From Bauldia sp963759235 (lineage in GTDB: Bacteria > Pseudomonadota > Alphaproteobacteria > Rhizobiales > Kaistiaceae): 64,000 nucleotides of DNA. Made by a program: the position numbers and the translations under genes. Every line of letters starts with the position of its first letter. The stretch's first letter is position 1. The stretch is from NCBI GenBank assembly GCA_963759235.1, contig CAVWYO010000003.1:52585-116584 (forward strand), written 5' to 3'. Under the pieces are notes generated by a model. That model did no database searches and was not told the origin of the DNA. It was given only the letters and a program-made list of their open reading frames with translations. Below are positions 18,783 to 31,084 of the stretch, piece by piece.

Positions 18783-19628
18783 ATGCTCCGTCGTGTTGCG
18801 TATCTGACGGTGGCCGCCGGTCTTTGTCTCCTGGTAGGCGGGTGTGCCCTGAATTTCCTCGGCTTCGACCGCCGCGACGCGTGGCGCGAGCAGGCCGAGC
18901 GCGCCTGCATGGCGCAGAGGCCGCAGTCCTATTTCATCCGCCAGGCGAGCGCCATCAACGACAAGGGCGTCTGCGGCCTCGAATATCCGCTCAAGGTGTC
19001 GGCGCTGGAAGACGGCACCATCGGGGTCGGGCCGGACGCGACGCTCGACTGCTCGATGACCACGACGCTCGCAACATGGATGCGCTATTCGGTCCAGCCG
19101 GCCTCCTTCGCCTATTTCGGCATGCCGATCGTCGAGATCAGCCAGATATCGAGCTACAGCTGCCGTACACGCAACAACGTGCGCGGCGCCGAAATCTCGG
19201 AGCACGCCTTCGGCAATGCCATCGACATCGCCAGCTTCAAGCTCGCCAACGGCCGGGTCATCAGCGTGAAGTCCGGTTGGCGGGGGCAGTCCGACGAGCG
19301 ACAGTTCCTGCAGGAGGTCTTTTCGAGCGCCTGCCGGACGTTCAAGACCGTGCTCGGACCCGGCGCCCCCTATCACAGCGACCATATCCACGTCGACCTT
19401 GCCCGCCACGGCAAGTCGGGAGACATGGCCTATTGCGATCCCAAGCCGCCGGTCGTCCCGCCGGCGCGGCCGCCCTATGACGGGTCGAAATACGCGGCGA
19501 TCCCCGGTCAGCCCCGCTACGAGCTGATGACCGCCTATACCGGATCGATCAAGCCGTCCGCTCCGCCGCCGCCGATGACGCCGATACCGCCGGGTCTGCC
19601 GCCGCCGGTGGCAGCCACCGGAAATTGA
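18783..19628 (+). CDS. Extensin-like family lipoprotein
   Basis: A 281-residue protein with a lipoprotein signal (LCLLVGGC, Cys about 21) and the extensin-like C-terminal domain family typical of Alphaproteobacteria: KGVCGLEYPLKVSAL, MTTTLATWM, EHAFGNAIDIASF and HSDHIHVDLA. The HAFGNAID and SDHIHVDLA blocks resemble the His/Asp zinc site of LAS-type murein peptidases, so a cell-wall role is plausible though unproven. The tail is proline-rich (SAPPPPMTPIPPG). It ends three bases before the stop of the convergent beta-barrel gene. Confidence 0.88.
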   Translation: MLRRVAYLTVAAGLCLLVGGCALNFLGFDRRDAWREQAERACMAQRPQSYFIRQASAINDKGVCGLEYPLKVSALEDGTIGVGPDATLDCSMTTTLATWMRYSVQPASFAYFGMPIVEISQISSYSCRTRNNVRGAEISEHAFGNAIDIASFKLANGRVISVKSGWRGQSDERQFLQEVFSSACRTFKTVLGPGAPYHSDHIHVDLARHGKSGDMAYCDPKPPVVPPARPPYDGSKYAAIPGQPRYELMTAYTGSIKPSAPPPPMTPIPPGLPPPVAATGN

Positions 19629-19631
19629 GGC

Positions 19632-20681
19632 TCAGTCGAGCGGCACCGTAACCTTGGCCATCGCCTTGGCCGTCCACATGTCGCCGGTCGAGAGCGAGGC
19701 GGCGCGGAAATTCTTGCTCGCGGCGTTGACGCCCGGGCCCGAGCGCGGATTGACGACCTGCGGGACGGCCGACCACCAGGTCACCGAGCCGTTGAGGCTC
19801 AACAGCATCGCGCTGTTGGGGAACGGCATGGTGACTCCCGAGCCGAGCTCGACCCGGCCGCTGAAGCCGTCGTTATTGTCATGGCCGTTGAGCTTGAACA
19901 CCGAACTGCCGCCGACAAGCACCTTCTGGGCCGCGTCGAGATGCGAGTCGAGATAGAGCGCCGCGGCGCGCGCGATCAATTCGTAGGTCGCTCCGCCGCC
20001 AAGCGGGCCGACCTTGCGCACGCCGATTTCGGGGCCGACGAAATAGGCCGAGACGTTTTCCTTGGTGAGGAATTCGAACGTTTCCAGGGAACTCGACGTG
20101 GTGACCGAATAGCTTTGAGCCTGATAGGCGAAGCGCGGGCCGAACAAGACGGACATGCCCCGGTCGCCCATCGGATGCTCGAGCGTCCAGGCAACATCGA
20201 CCGAGCTAAGATTCGCGTCGCCCTTGGATTTGATACTCGCCGGGTTGCCAAAATAGAGGCCGTCGAAGGTCGGCCCGCCATTGACGGGAAGCATGTCGAG
20301 AAACTCGCCCGAGGCGAGGTTGGTGTGGGCGGAGACGGTGTCCATGATCCAGAACGCGTCGATGTCGATGTTCATCTTCGCGTCGCCAAACCAGCCACGG
20401 GTGGCGAAATCAGGCAGGCCGAGGTGGAGCGAAACGCCCGGACCGGCGCCTTCGATCGCCTGGCTGTGATCGTACTGGCGGATGAAGTCGTATCCGAGGT
20501 CGTCGACGGCGAAGCCGAAGCCGTTGACCGACGGCAGTCGGGCATAGACCACGCCGACGTCGAGACCGAGGTCCGACGGCGACGGCGGGACGGTGAAGCC
20601 GTCCGCGGCCAGTGCCGACGGGGTTATCGCCAGACCTGAAAGCGTCAAGCCCGCCGCAAGGACCGTGAGATGTCGCCGCAT
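19632..20681 (-). CDS. Putative outer-membrane beta-barrel protein
   Basis: A 349-residue exported protein: signal peptide RRHLTVLAAGLTLSGLAITPSALA, then alternating polar/hydrophobic segments with aromatic residues (GYDFIRQYDHSQ, VSLHLGLPDF, MNIDIDAFWIMDTV, MSVLFGPRFAYQAQSYS), as in barrels with 10-16 strands. It ends in VTVPLD rather than the canonical aromatic residue, which is unusual. I do not recognise a named family; a porin or a surface/autotransporter-like barrel are both possible. Confidence 0.6.
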   Translation of the reverse strand: MRRHLTVLAAGLTLSGLAITPSALAADGFTVPPSPSDLGLDVGVVYARLPSVNGFGFAVDDLGYDFIRQYDHSQAIEGAGPGVSLHLGLPDFATRGWFGDAKMNIDIDAFWIMDTVSAHTNLASGEFLDMLPVNGGPTFDGLYFGNPASIKSKGDANLSSVDVAWTLEHPMGDRGMSVLFGPRFAYQAQSYSVTTSSSLETFEFLTKENVSAYFVGPEIGVRKVGPLGGGATYELIARAAALYLDSHLDAAQKVLVGGSSVFKLNGHDNNDGFSGRVELGSGVTMPFPNSAMLLSLNGSVTWWSAVPQVVNPRSGPGVNAASKNFRAASLSTGDMWTAKAMAKVTVPLD

Positions 20682-20892
20682 GCCGCCCTCCCGCGCCTCA
20701 AGGAGTTGCCAGACTCTACTCCTTCCTGAACGGTGGAGTTGGCTGGTCCCGGTCGCGCGGGCAATTTTGACGCGTGTGTTGCAACCCGGTCACAGGTCTT
20801 GCGCGGGCTCTCCGCGCGTGACCGAAACCCGGAATTTACCGGCGGCCGGCAAACTTGAAGTCGCGATTTGATTCGGGCGGCGAGGCGCGGCA

Positions 20893-21468
20893 ATGAACGG
20901 CGAATGGGTCAAGCACAATTGGATGTATGCCGGGGTTGTCGCCGGGTTTTTTCTGTTCGCGATGGTGCCGCTCTTTGCCGCCGCCTGGAGCCTGCCTCTC
21001 CTTCTCGTCTTCCTCCAGCTCCCCCTCTACATGATGCACCAGCTCGAGGAGCATGCCGGCGACCGGTTCCGCATCTACGTCAACACGCGGGTGGCGCAGG
21101 TGGCCGACGCGCTCACCACCGACGCGGTGGCGGTGATCAACCTGCCGCTGGTGTGGGGGGTCGATCTCGTCGTGCTCTACCTCGCGCGCTTTGCCGCGCT
21201 CGGCTTCGGACTGATCGCCGTCTATCTGACGGTGGTCAACGCGCTCCTCCACGTCGTGATGGCCATCCGTTTCCGCGGCTACAATCCCGGCCTGGCGACG
21301 GCGGTGGTGCTGTTCCTGCCGTTCGGCATCTGGGGCCTTGTGGTGCTGTCGCAGAGCCCCGGCGTCGGTCTCGGCGACCACATCCTCGGCCTTGGGCTGG
21401 CGGTGCTCGTCCACGTGGCGATCGCCGTCCACGTCTTCCGGCGGACGAAGATGCTCAGGGTCGGATGA
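20893..21468 (+). CDS. HXXEE-domain integral membrane protein
   Basis: A 191-residue protein with about five membrane helices. The HXXEE motif appears as MMHQLEEHAGDRFR near residue 49, followed by NTRVAQVADALTTDAVAVINLP, VVNALLHVVMAIRFRGYNPGLATA and a final helix. The family is widespread and of unknown function; the conserved acidic/His pairs suggest a membrane-embedded metal or catalytic site. It is convergent with the oxoprolinase gene, whose stop is eight bases away. Confidence 0.85.
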   Translation: MNGEWVKHNWMYAGVVAGFFLFAMVPLFAAAWSLPLLLVFLQLPLYMMHQLEEHAGDRFRIYVNTRVAQVADALTTDAVAVINLPLVWGVDLVVLYLARFAALGFGLIAVYLTVVNALLHVVMAIRFRGYNPGLATAVVLFLPFGIWGLVVLSQSPGVGLGDHILGLGLAVLVHVAIAVHVFRRTKMLRVG

Positions 21469-21475
21469 ACCCCGA

Positions 21476-25177
<3,702 letters not shown>

Positions 25178-25317
25178 AAAGTCACTTTCCCATTCCGGGA
25201 CAATAAAGCAAACATTTGAAACATCCCCGAGCCGGGGAGCGGTTCAATCGGGCCTAGGTGTCTCGGCCTCCGAAGGCTAGACTTTGCCAGTGGCTGCAGG
25301 GCGGCCTGGAGAAGGAA

Positions 25318-25944
25318 ATGAAATTCAGTTCAATCATCATTGCTGGTCTTGCCTGGCTTGGCGCCGGCGGCATCGCCTTCGCCGCGTGTCAGGGCAGCAC
25401 GATTCTCTATCAGGACAGTTTCGACCGGTTGCAACCAACTTGGGGTACCGAGACGAACTCATTCAAGGTTGTTAACAGCCAGCTCGAGGTGCGCTCGCCG
25501 GCCGACACCTACTACTGGTCGGCGAATTCCGCCAACCTTTACGACGATATCGACATGTGCGTCACAATGACCACCATCACCGAGGTGGATCCGCTCGAAT
25601 CGAAAGCCGGCCTGGTGTTCTGGTACACCGACGCCAACAATTTCTACGTCTTCGAGCTGGCGCCGAACGGCAAGGCCTCGGTCTGGCGGCGGCAGCGGGG
25701 GAAATGGCTTGCCCAGGTCGAGTGGGGCGATGCCGAGGGCGCCAATCAGGGGAACGGAGCGATCAACGAGCTGAGGGTGACCACCATCGGCAGCGAGGCG
25801 ACGTTCTACGTCAACGGCAAGAAGTTCCAGCAGCTGACCGGCTCGCCGCCGGACAACGGGCAGCAGATCGGCATCTTCGCCGCATCGCCGCCGACCGGGG
25901 TCGCCGCCTTCGGCTTCGACAACCTCACCGTAACCAAGCCCTGA
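25318..25944 (+). CDS. Exported protein with a concanavalin/LamG-like domain
   Basis: A 208-residue protein with a signal peptide (KFSSIIIAGLAWLGAGGIAFA) and a beta-sandwich pattern resembling LamG/family-16-type folds: ILYQDSFDRLQPTWG, DIDMCVTMT, AGLVFWYTDANNFYVFELAPNGKASVWRRQ, LRVTTIGSEATFYVNGKKF and IGIFAASPPTGVAAFGFDNLTV. It probably binds a carbohydrate or surface polymer. The ATG at 25318 follows a GAAGGAA site. Confidence 0.75.
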   Translation: MKFSSIIIAGLAWLGAGGIAFAACQGSTILYQDSFDRLQPTWGTETNSFKVVNSQLEVRSPADTYYWSANSANLYDDIDMCVTMTTITEVDPLESKAGLVFWYTDANNFYVFELAPNGKASVWRRQRGKWLAQVEWGDAEGANQGNGAINELRVTTIGSEATFYVNGKKFQQLTGSPPDNGQQIGIFAASPPTGVAAFGFDNLTVTKP

Positions 25945-26162
25945 CGGCGCCCGTCAGCCGGGCGCGGCCGATCGGGCGACGGCGGCGCGGCGGCCGAGCG
26001 CAACGACGACCGCTACTGCGACGGCGAGCCAAGCGTTTCGCGGGATTTGGGCATCGATCCATCTCGGGAGGCGGGCCCGGCACTTTATTCGCGCCGCAGA
26101 GCGCCGGCCAGCCGACGGCCTCAGGTTCCATTGTGGCAACGGATTTGCTTATGGTGCCCGGC

Positions 26163-26861
26163 ATGAACGTGTGGAACCGGATGGGCGAGACCGCCGGAGG
26201 CGGCATCGGCGCGGTCGGAGCGTTGTTCGACTGGCTCGGCAACGTCTTCGCCGGCATCGGCGACCGGGAGACGCGGCGGCAGGTCGCCTTCTCGGTCGCC
26301 CTGATTGCGCTGTCGGCGAAGATGGCCAAGGCCGACGGCGTAGTGACCTCCGACGAGGTGGCCGCCTTCCGCCGGCTCTTCGCCATGCCGGCATCAGAGG
26401 AGCGGCACGTCGCCCGCCTCTTCGATCTCGCCAAACGCGACGTCGCCGGCTTCGAATCCTACGCGACAAGGATCGCCGCGCTGTTCGAGGACGACCGGCG
26501 GGCGCTCGAGGACGTGGTCGACGGCCTGTTCGCCATCGCCAAGGCCGACGGCGCGATCCACGAGGCGGAGCTGGTCTACCTCGAACGCGTCGCCGCGATC
26601 TTCGGCATCGCCGAAAAGGATTTCGACCGGATCGCGGCGCGTCATGTGGTTCCGGCCGGCGGCGATCCCTACCGGGTGCTCGGCGTCGATCCGGCTTTGC
26701 CGCTCGACGAGATCGCGATCCGCTACCGTGCCCTTGCCGCCGACAATCATCCCGACCGGCTGCTCGGCCGCGGCTTGCCGCCGGAGGCGGCGGCGCTCGC
26801 CCATGACCGGATGGCGGCGATCAATCTGGCGTGGCAGCAGATCAAGCTGCAGCGGGGCTGA
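26163..26861 (+). CDS. DjlA-like TerB/DnaJ-domain protein
   Basis: A 232-residue protein. Residues about 30-150 form a TerB-like helical domain with two acidic repeats (AKMAKADGVVTSDEVAAFRRLF and AIAKADGAIHEAELVYLERVA). Residues about 168-232 form a J-domain-like end (DPYRVLGVDPALPLDEIAIRYRALAADNHPDRLLGRG), where the HPD motif is present as NHPDR. DjlA-type proteins stimulate DnaK at the membrane, but this one lacks the N-terminal membrane anchor. Its stop abuts the stop of the convergent ZIP gene. Confidence 0.85.
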   Translation: MNVWNRMGETAGGGIGAVGALFDWLGNVFAGIGDRETRRQVAFSVALIALSAKMAKADGVVTSDEVAAFRRLFAMPASEERHVARLFDLAKRDVAGFESYATRIAALFEDDRRALEDVVDGLFAIAKADGAIHEAELVYLERVAAIFGIAEKDFDRIAARHVVPAGGDPYRVLGVDPALPLDEIAIRYRALAADNHPDRLLGRGLPPEAAALAHDRMAAINLAWQQIKLQRG

Positions 26862-27602
26862 TCAGCCGAGGCCGTGCGACAGGGCGAAGCCGATGAGGAA
26901 GCCGAGAGCGGCGATAAGCCCGGCGGCGTTGTGGTCTTCGGCGAATGCCTCGGGGATCATGGCGTCGACGATGAAGACGAGACAGGCGCCACCGGCGACC
27001 CCCTGGACGATGGAGACGCCCTCGGGGCGGAGGTCACCGAGCAGCAGGAAGCCGGCAAGCGCGGCGAGTCCGGTTGCGGCCGCGACCAGCGTCCAGACGC
27101 CGAAGATGTGTCCGGCGCCGTGGCCGGCCGCTTTCATGCGGGTCGAGGAGGCGATGCCCTCCGGCACGTTCGACAGGAACACCGCGATCACGGTGGCGAT
27201 GCCGAGACCGGTGCCGGTATAGAAGTTCACGCCGATGATCACCGCTTCGGGGATGCCGTCGAGGACGGTGCCCAGCATGACGACCCCCTCGCCACCGCTG
27301 GCCGGCGCGCCGGCGAGGGTCGGGCGTTTGCGGTGGCGGGCGCCGGCGCGATCGAGATAGAACAGGCCGGCACCGAACAGGCCGGCACCGACCACGAAAC
27401 CGATCGCGGCCGGAACGAAGCCGCTCTTGGCGAACGCTTCGTCGAGAAGCTCGAAGGCCGCCACGGAGAGCAGGATGCCGCTGGCGAAGGCCATCGCGGC
27501 GGCGATCAGACGGAGCGGCGGCCGGAGAAACCAGGCAACGAGGGCGCCGAGAAACGCAGCGCTTCCGGCGACGAAGCCCCAGGCCAAAGCGGACAGTGCC
27601 AA
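26862..27602 (-). CDS. ZIP-family metal transporter
   Basis: A 246-residue protein with eight hydrophobic segments. The metal-binding motif region in helices 4-5 is visible as TVLDGIPEAVIIGVNF and FLSNVPEGIASSTRMK. The proposed start is TTG 27602, with GAGGGAGAG just upstream; a longer frame to 27689 overlaps the amidase start region and adds an atypical His/Arg-rich leader. It imports divalent metal (Zn or Fe/Mn). Confidence 0.85.
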   Translation of the reverse strand: MALSALAWGFVAGSAAFLGALVAWFLRPPLRLIAAAMAFASGILLSVAAFELLDEAFAKSGFVPAAIGFVVGAGLFGAGLFYLDRAGARHRKRPTLAGAPASGGEGVVMLGTVLDGIPEAVIIGVNFYTGTGLGIATVIAVFLSNVPEGIASSTRMKAAGHGAGHIFGVWTLVAAATGLAALAGFLLLGDLRPEGVSIVQGVAGGACLVFIVDAMIPEAFAEDHNAAGLIAALGFLIGFALSHGLG

Positions 27603-27687
27603 CGAACTCTCCCTCGGCTCTTCCCGATGCGCCGCGTGTGGTGCGACGAGGCGCATTCCGCTATGCCGGACGCGAATCGGGACCGTC

Positions 27688-28440
27688 ATGATGTCACCCG
27701 CCCTTCCGATCGAACAGCATCCGTCGCCGCATCACGGTCGGCGCGCGGCGGGAAAGCCGGTCGATATCCTGCTCCTCCACTACACCGGCATGCGCTCCGC
27801 CGAAGCGGCGCTCGCCTGGCTTTGCGATCCGGGCTCGCGCGTCTCCAGCCACTATCTCGTCTTCGAGGACGGGCGCGCCGTTCAACTCGTCGACGAGGGA
27901 CAGCGCGCCTGGCATGCCGGCAAGTCGGCGTGGGCCGGCGAGACCGACATCAACTCGCGCTCGATCGGCATCGAGATCGCCAATCCGGGCCATCGGTTCG
28001 GCTATCGCGCGTTTCCCGATGCGCAGATCGCTGCGCTGATCGCGCTCTGCCGCGCCATCCTCTCGCGCCACCCCATCCCGCCGGGGCGGGTGCTTGCCCA
28101 TTCCGACGTTGCGCCGACGCGCAAGGAGGACCCGGGCGAGCTGTTTCCATGGGAGCGGCTGCACGCCGCCGGGATCGGCCGTTGGGTGCCGCCGGCGCCG
28201 ATCGTCGCCGGCCCGGTGGTCAAGCGCGGCGACCGCGGTGCCGCGGTCCGCACCCTCCACAAGAGATTCCGGGATTACGGCTACGAGCTTGGCGACGAAT
28301 CGGATTTCGGCACCGCGACCGAGGCGGTGGTCACCGCCTTCCAGCGCCATTTCCGGCAGGAAAAGGTCGACGGGATCGCCGACGCCTCGACCGTTGCGAC
28401 CCTCGACAGGCTGATCGCGGCATTGCCCGACAAGGCTTGA
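27688..28440 (+). CDS. N-acetylmuramoyl-L-alanine amidase (AmpD/AmiD type) with a peptidoglycan-binding domain
   Basis: A 250-residue protein. The amidase_2 domain spans about 20-165 with zinc ligands in ILLHYTGM and VLAHSDVAPTRKEDPG, plus SRVSSHYLVFEDG and SIGIEIANPGH. The C-terminal peptidoglycan-binding domain (about 175-245) has VVKRGDRGAAVRTLHKRF and VVTAFQRHFRQ. No signal peptide is evident, so it may act in the cytoplasm on recycled anhydro-muropeptides, like AmpD. The start at 27688 or 27691 is uncertain by one codon. rnpB follows within 35 bases. Confidence 0.93.
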   Translation: MMSPALPIEQHPSPHHGRRAAGKPVDILLLHYTGMRSAEAALAWLCDPGSRVSSHYLVFEDGRAVQLVDEGQRAWHAGKSAWAGETDINSRSIGIEIANPGHRFGYRAFPDAQIAALIALCRAILSRHPIPPGRVLAHSDVAPTRKEDPGELFPWERLHAAGIGRWVPPAPIVAGPVVKRGDRGAAVRTLHKRFRDYGYELGDESDFGTATEAVVTAFQRHFRQEKVDGIADASTVATLDRLIAALPDKA

Positions 28441-28472
28441 CCGGTGTGGGGCGGGATGCCTATCTCTTCGCC

Positions 28473-28865
28473 GTCAGCTGGCTGGACGGCCGCTTCGGCA
28501 ATGGCGGAAACGCCGCCGGGGAGGAAAGTCCGGGCTCCATGGAAGCACGGTGCCGGGTAACGCCCGGCGGGGGCGACCCCAGGGAAAGTGCCACAGAAAG
28601 CAAACCGCCTAACCGGCGCGAGCCGGGCGGGTAAGGGTGAAAGGGTGGGGTAAGAGCCCACCGCGGGACCGGCGACGGGACCGGCATGGTAAACCCCACC
28701 GGGAGCAAAACCGAATAGGGACGACGCGAGGTTCGCCTCAGGCCGGTTTCCGGGCCGGTCGTCCGGGTAGGTTGCGCGAGGCGTCCGGCAACGGGCGTCC
28801 CAGATGAATGGCCGTCGCGTGGCGGAAACGCCGCCGTACAGAACCCGGCTTACAGGCCAACTGGC
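28473..28865 (+). ncRNA. rnpB: RNase P RNA (class A)
   Basis: About 393 bases with the universal core of bacterial RNase P RNA: GAGGAAAGTCCGGGCTCC (P3/P4 region, 28519-28536), CACAGAAAGCAAACCGCC, AAGGGTGAAAGGGTGGGGTA and ACAGAACCCGGCTTACAGG near the 3' end. P1 is formed by GTCAGCTGG (28473-28481) pairing with CCAACTGGC (28857-28865), one mismatch. It is the catalytic RNA that matures tRNA 5' ends. Ends are estimated from P1 and may be off by a few bases. Confidence 0.95.
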
Positions 28866-28890
28866 GTGGATATGGCGCCGTCGTCCGAAA

Positions 28891-28907
28891 GGGCGGCGGC
28901 GCCGCCC
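28891..28907. terminator. Candidate terminator hairpin between rnpB and the RTX gene
   Basis: GGGCGGC (28891-28897), a three-base loop and GCCGCCC (28901-28907) make a perfect GC stem. On the minus strand it is followed by TTTCGG, so it may end the RTX gene transcript, and it could also halt rnpB transcription. Confidence 0.4.
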
Positions 28908-28916
28908 GCCTGGGTG

Positions 28917-30119
28917 TCACAGGATGAAATCGTGGACGGAGAAGTCTCCCGCGGCATGCATGTGCACGAAGACCAGCTTGTCCGAGCCGGGAAGATCGAC
29001 GATGACCTTGTCGCCCACTTCCGAGATCGCCGATTTCAACGCATCGGCGGACAGGTGATAGTCCTGCAGGTCGATCGTGTCCTTCCTCGCATCGAAGCCG
29101 AAGATGGTGTCCTTGCCGTCGCCGGGGGCGAAGATCATGAGGTCGTGGCCCTTGCCGGGATGGATCTCGTCGCTGCCGCGGCCGCCGTCGATCAGGTCGG
29201 CGCCGCGGCCGGTCCTGATGACGTCGCCGCCGGCCCCGGCGAAGACCAGATCGCTCCCGGAGCCTGACGTGAAGAGGTCCTTGCCGGCGCCGAGGTGGAC
29301 CTCGCCGTCGATATGGCCCTTGTTCTTCACGATGTCGGACGTACCACCCAGGGCGATAGCAACCCCATCGTGGCCGGCGTCGATCTCACCCTTGTTGACG
29401 ATCTTCGAGCCAACAGCCACCAGGGTTTTTGCGATATTCGTCGATTTTCCAATAATGCCGCCGGTGATCGTGCCGTTGTTTGTCAGATCCAAATAGCCAA
29501 CCGTATCGATAGCCGCGCCGTAATTGTTGAAATTTCCGACGATTTCTCCGTCGTTTATAAGCGTAAGGTAGTTATTTGCCACGGTGATATGGATGCCCCA
29601 CACGTAGCCGCCGATATAGCCCCCAGCCTTGTTGGTGATGTTGAGTGAATATCCAACATTGTATTCAATTCCAGCTTCAGTTCCGTGGGTTTGCGTGCTA
29701 CCAGTGTCGGCGTATATTCTTCCGCTATTGATGATTACGTCGTTATAGGTGGACTCATCGGCCGGAAACCAGATACCTTTGCCGGAAGCCTCGATGGTGC
29801 CGGCGTTTACCAACTTTATCCCATATCCGATCATCGACACCCCGACGCCGCTATCCGAATAGTCGTTCGGTATCGAGACGATCTGTGCCGTTGGGCCGAT
29901 CTGAATATTCACGGGAAAGTTGTATTGGCTGTTCCCCGAAACGGCCGTGTCGTTGATGGCGTAGATGTCGCCGTTGATGACGGCGGTGTATTGACCGGTG
30001 AGCGTCAACGCGGTGCCGAGCTGGTTCGACGAAATCGATCCGGTCTCACCGACGATGATCGCGTCGCCGTCGACGGTCACCGGCGTGGTGACGGCGGTCG
30101 TGATGATTTGCGAGGCCAT
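28917..30119 (-). CDS. RTX-type calcium-binding repeat protein, probably type I secreted
   Basis: A 400-residue protein without a signal peptide. Residues about 20-290 show short glycine/asparagine-rich beta-helix repeats (ITNKAGGYIGG, LINDGEIVGNF, LTNNGTITGGI, IVNKGEIDAG). Residues about 295-350 hold nonapeptide RTX repeats (GSGSDLVFAGAGGD, GRGADLIDGG, GKGHDLMIF). The C-terminal 50 residues look like a type I secretion region. Base use in the beta-helix part is AT-richer than the neighbours, suggesting transfer. A decayed copy of its N-terminus lies upstream at 30262-30352. No transporter genes are in the window. Confidence 0.88.
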   Translation of the reverse strand: MASQIITTAVTTPVTVDGDAIIVGETGSISSNQLGTALTLTGQYTAVINGDIYAINDTAVSGNSQYNFPVNIQIGPTAQIVSIPNDYSDSGVGVSMIGYGIKLVNAGTIEASGKGIWFPADESTYNDVIINSGRIYADTGSTQTHGTEAGIEYNVGYSLNITNKAGGYIGGYVWGIHITVANNYLTLINDGEIVGNFNNYGAAIDTVGYLDLTNNGTITGGIIGKSTNIAKTLVAVGSKIVNKGEIDAGHDGVAIALGGTSDIVKNKGHIDGEVHLGAGKDLFTSGSGSDLVFAGAGGDVIRTGRGADLIDGGRGSDEIHPGKGHDLMIFAPGDGKDTIFGFDARKDTIDLQDYHLSADALKSAISEVGDKVIVDLPGSDKLVFVHMHAAGDFSVHDFIL

Positions 30120-30261
30120 TCCTATCGTCCCTTTGCTGAAATCAGGCTTGCTCCAGTCTTCGCGGTCGACCGAGGCTGCTCAGGCTGCGAACCTTAACGG
30201 CCACATGTGACGATCTCCGGCCGGCGCTCTCAGAATTGTCGGCGGGGTTCGTCCTTTTGCA

Positions 30262-30352
30262 GGGGCCGAAGATGGAGCCGGTTTCGCCGACGATGATTTC
30301 GTCGCTATGGACAGGACCGGAGTGGCGATGCCCGCCGTTGTGGTCTGGGGCA
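30262..30352 (-). pseudogene. Decayed duplicate of the RTX gene 5' end
   Basis: A start-like MPQTTTAGIATPV followed, after a frameshift, by DEIIVGETGSI closely matches the first 28 codons of the RTX gene (MASQIITTAVTTPV, DAIIVGETGSI). The nucleotide match covers about 90 bases and then stops. It is an inactive fragment, left from a tandem duplication or recombination at the RTX locus. Confidence 0.7.
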
Positions 30353-30727
30353 TGGAGAGCGACTCCTCACGTCCGCGGCCCGAATACCGCCGCGGTCTCA
30401 ACAAAGTCTTTCGTCGCCCTTAGGACCGCCACCCGTGCAGTGAAATCCTTCGGGGTGCCGCGCGTCCTCCGTCCAAACGCTACTATGCAATCGGCGACCG
30501 TCCGAGACAAACCGGTCATCGGGGCTAACATGCGGTGAATGCGAAGCGTGGGCTCGTGCGACCGGTCAATCCGCCGCGCGGCGATGCCGCCGGCGGCCGA
30601 GCGTCAGTGCATTCCGCAGCGGGTCGACATTCCGGCGAGCGTGCCGGCGTGGAAGACGACAAGGATGGCCGCCACGATCATGATATCTCGTCCGCCGGGG
30701 GCCTTCCGCCACCGCGGAGGGGATCGC
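30353..30727. other. Intergenic region upstream of the RTX remnant
   Basis: 375 bases with no convincing gene. A 25-codon minus-strand frame (30604-30681, starting MIVAAILVVFH) has only a weak GACGAG ribosome site and no terminator, so it is not called. No tRNA or clear hairpin terminator was seen. Confidence 0.4.
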
Positions 30728-31081
30728 CTAATCGTCCTTGCCGAGCTTGGCCTGCATGGCGAGGATCGCCACCTTCAGACCCGGAAGCTTCTCTGTCGCA
30801 ATCCGATAGATGACCTGATCGACCACGTCGTCATAGTCGTGGCGAAGCACGTTGCCGATTCCCCGGATCTCCTTCCACGGGACGTCCGGCGCACTTGCGC
30901 ACAGCTCCTCCGGAAGTCGACGACTTGCCTCCGAGACGATTGCGATACTGCGCTCAATGGCGCGCTTCAGGACCCAGTTCCTCGAGTATTCGGCGAATGT
31001 CTTGCGGGCGAGGTGGGTGTCGATGCCCTCCATTTCGTCGAGCATGTCTTGGAGAATGCGGCGCACGCGGTCCGGGCGCAT
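30728..31081 (-). CDS. HEPN (HepT-like, DUF86) toxin
   Basis: A 117-residue all-helical protein of the HepT/DUF86 family: RILQDMLDEMEGIDTHLARKTFAEY, RAIERSIAIVSEASRRLP and the motif region EIRGIGNVLRHDYDDVVD. The usual HEPN arginine (R-X4-6-H, as RN..xH) is shifted here: the block reads GNVLRHDY, with His and Tyr kept. It is the downstream gene of a pair with the nucleotidyltransferase 3 bases upstream. HepT toxins cleave RNA and are inactivated when MntA adenylylates the HxY tyrosine; the same relationship is inferred. Confidence 0.88.
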   Translation of the reverse strand: MRPDRVRRILQDMLDEMEGIDTHLARKTFAEYSRNWVLKRAIERSIAIVSEASRRLPEELCASAPDVPWKEIRGIGNVLRHDYDDVVDQVIYRIATEKLPGLKVAILAMQAKLGKDD

Positions 31082-31084
31082 CGT

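Noticed and set aside
30604..30681. A 25-codon minus-strand frame starting MIVAAILVVFH.
   Set aside because: Only a weak ribosome site and no terminator or promoter; likely chance.
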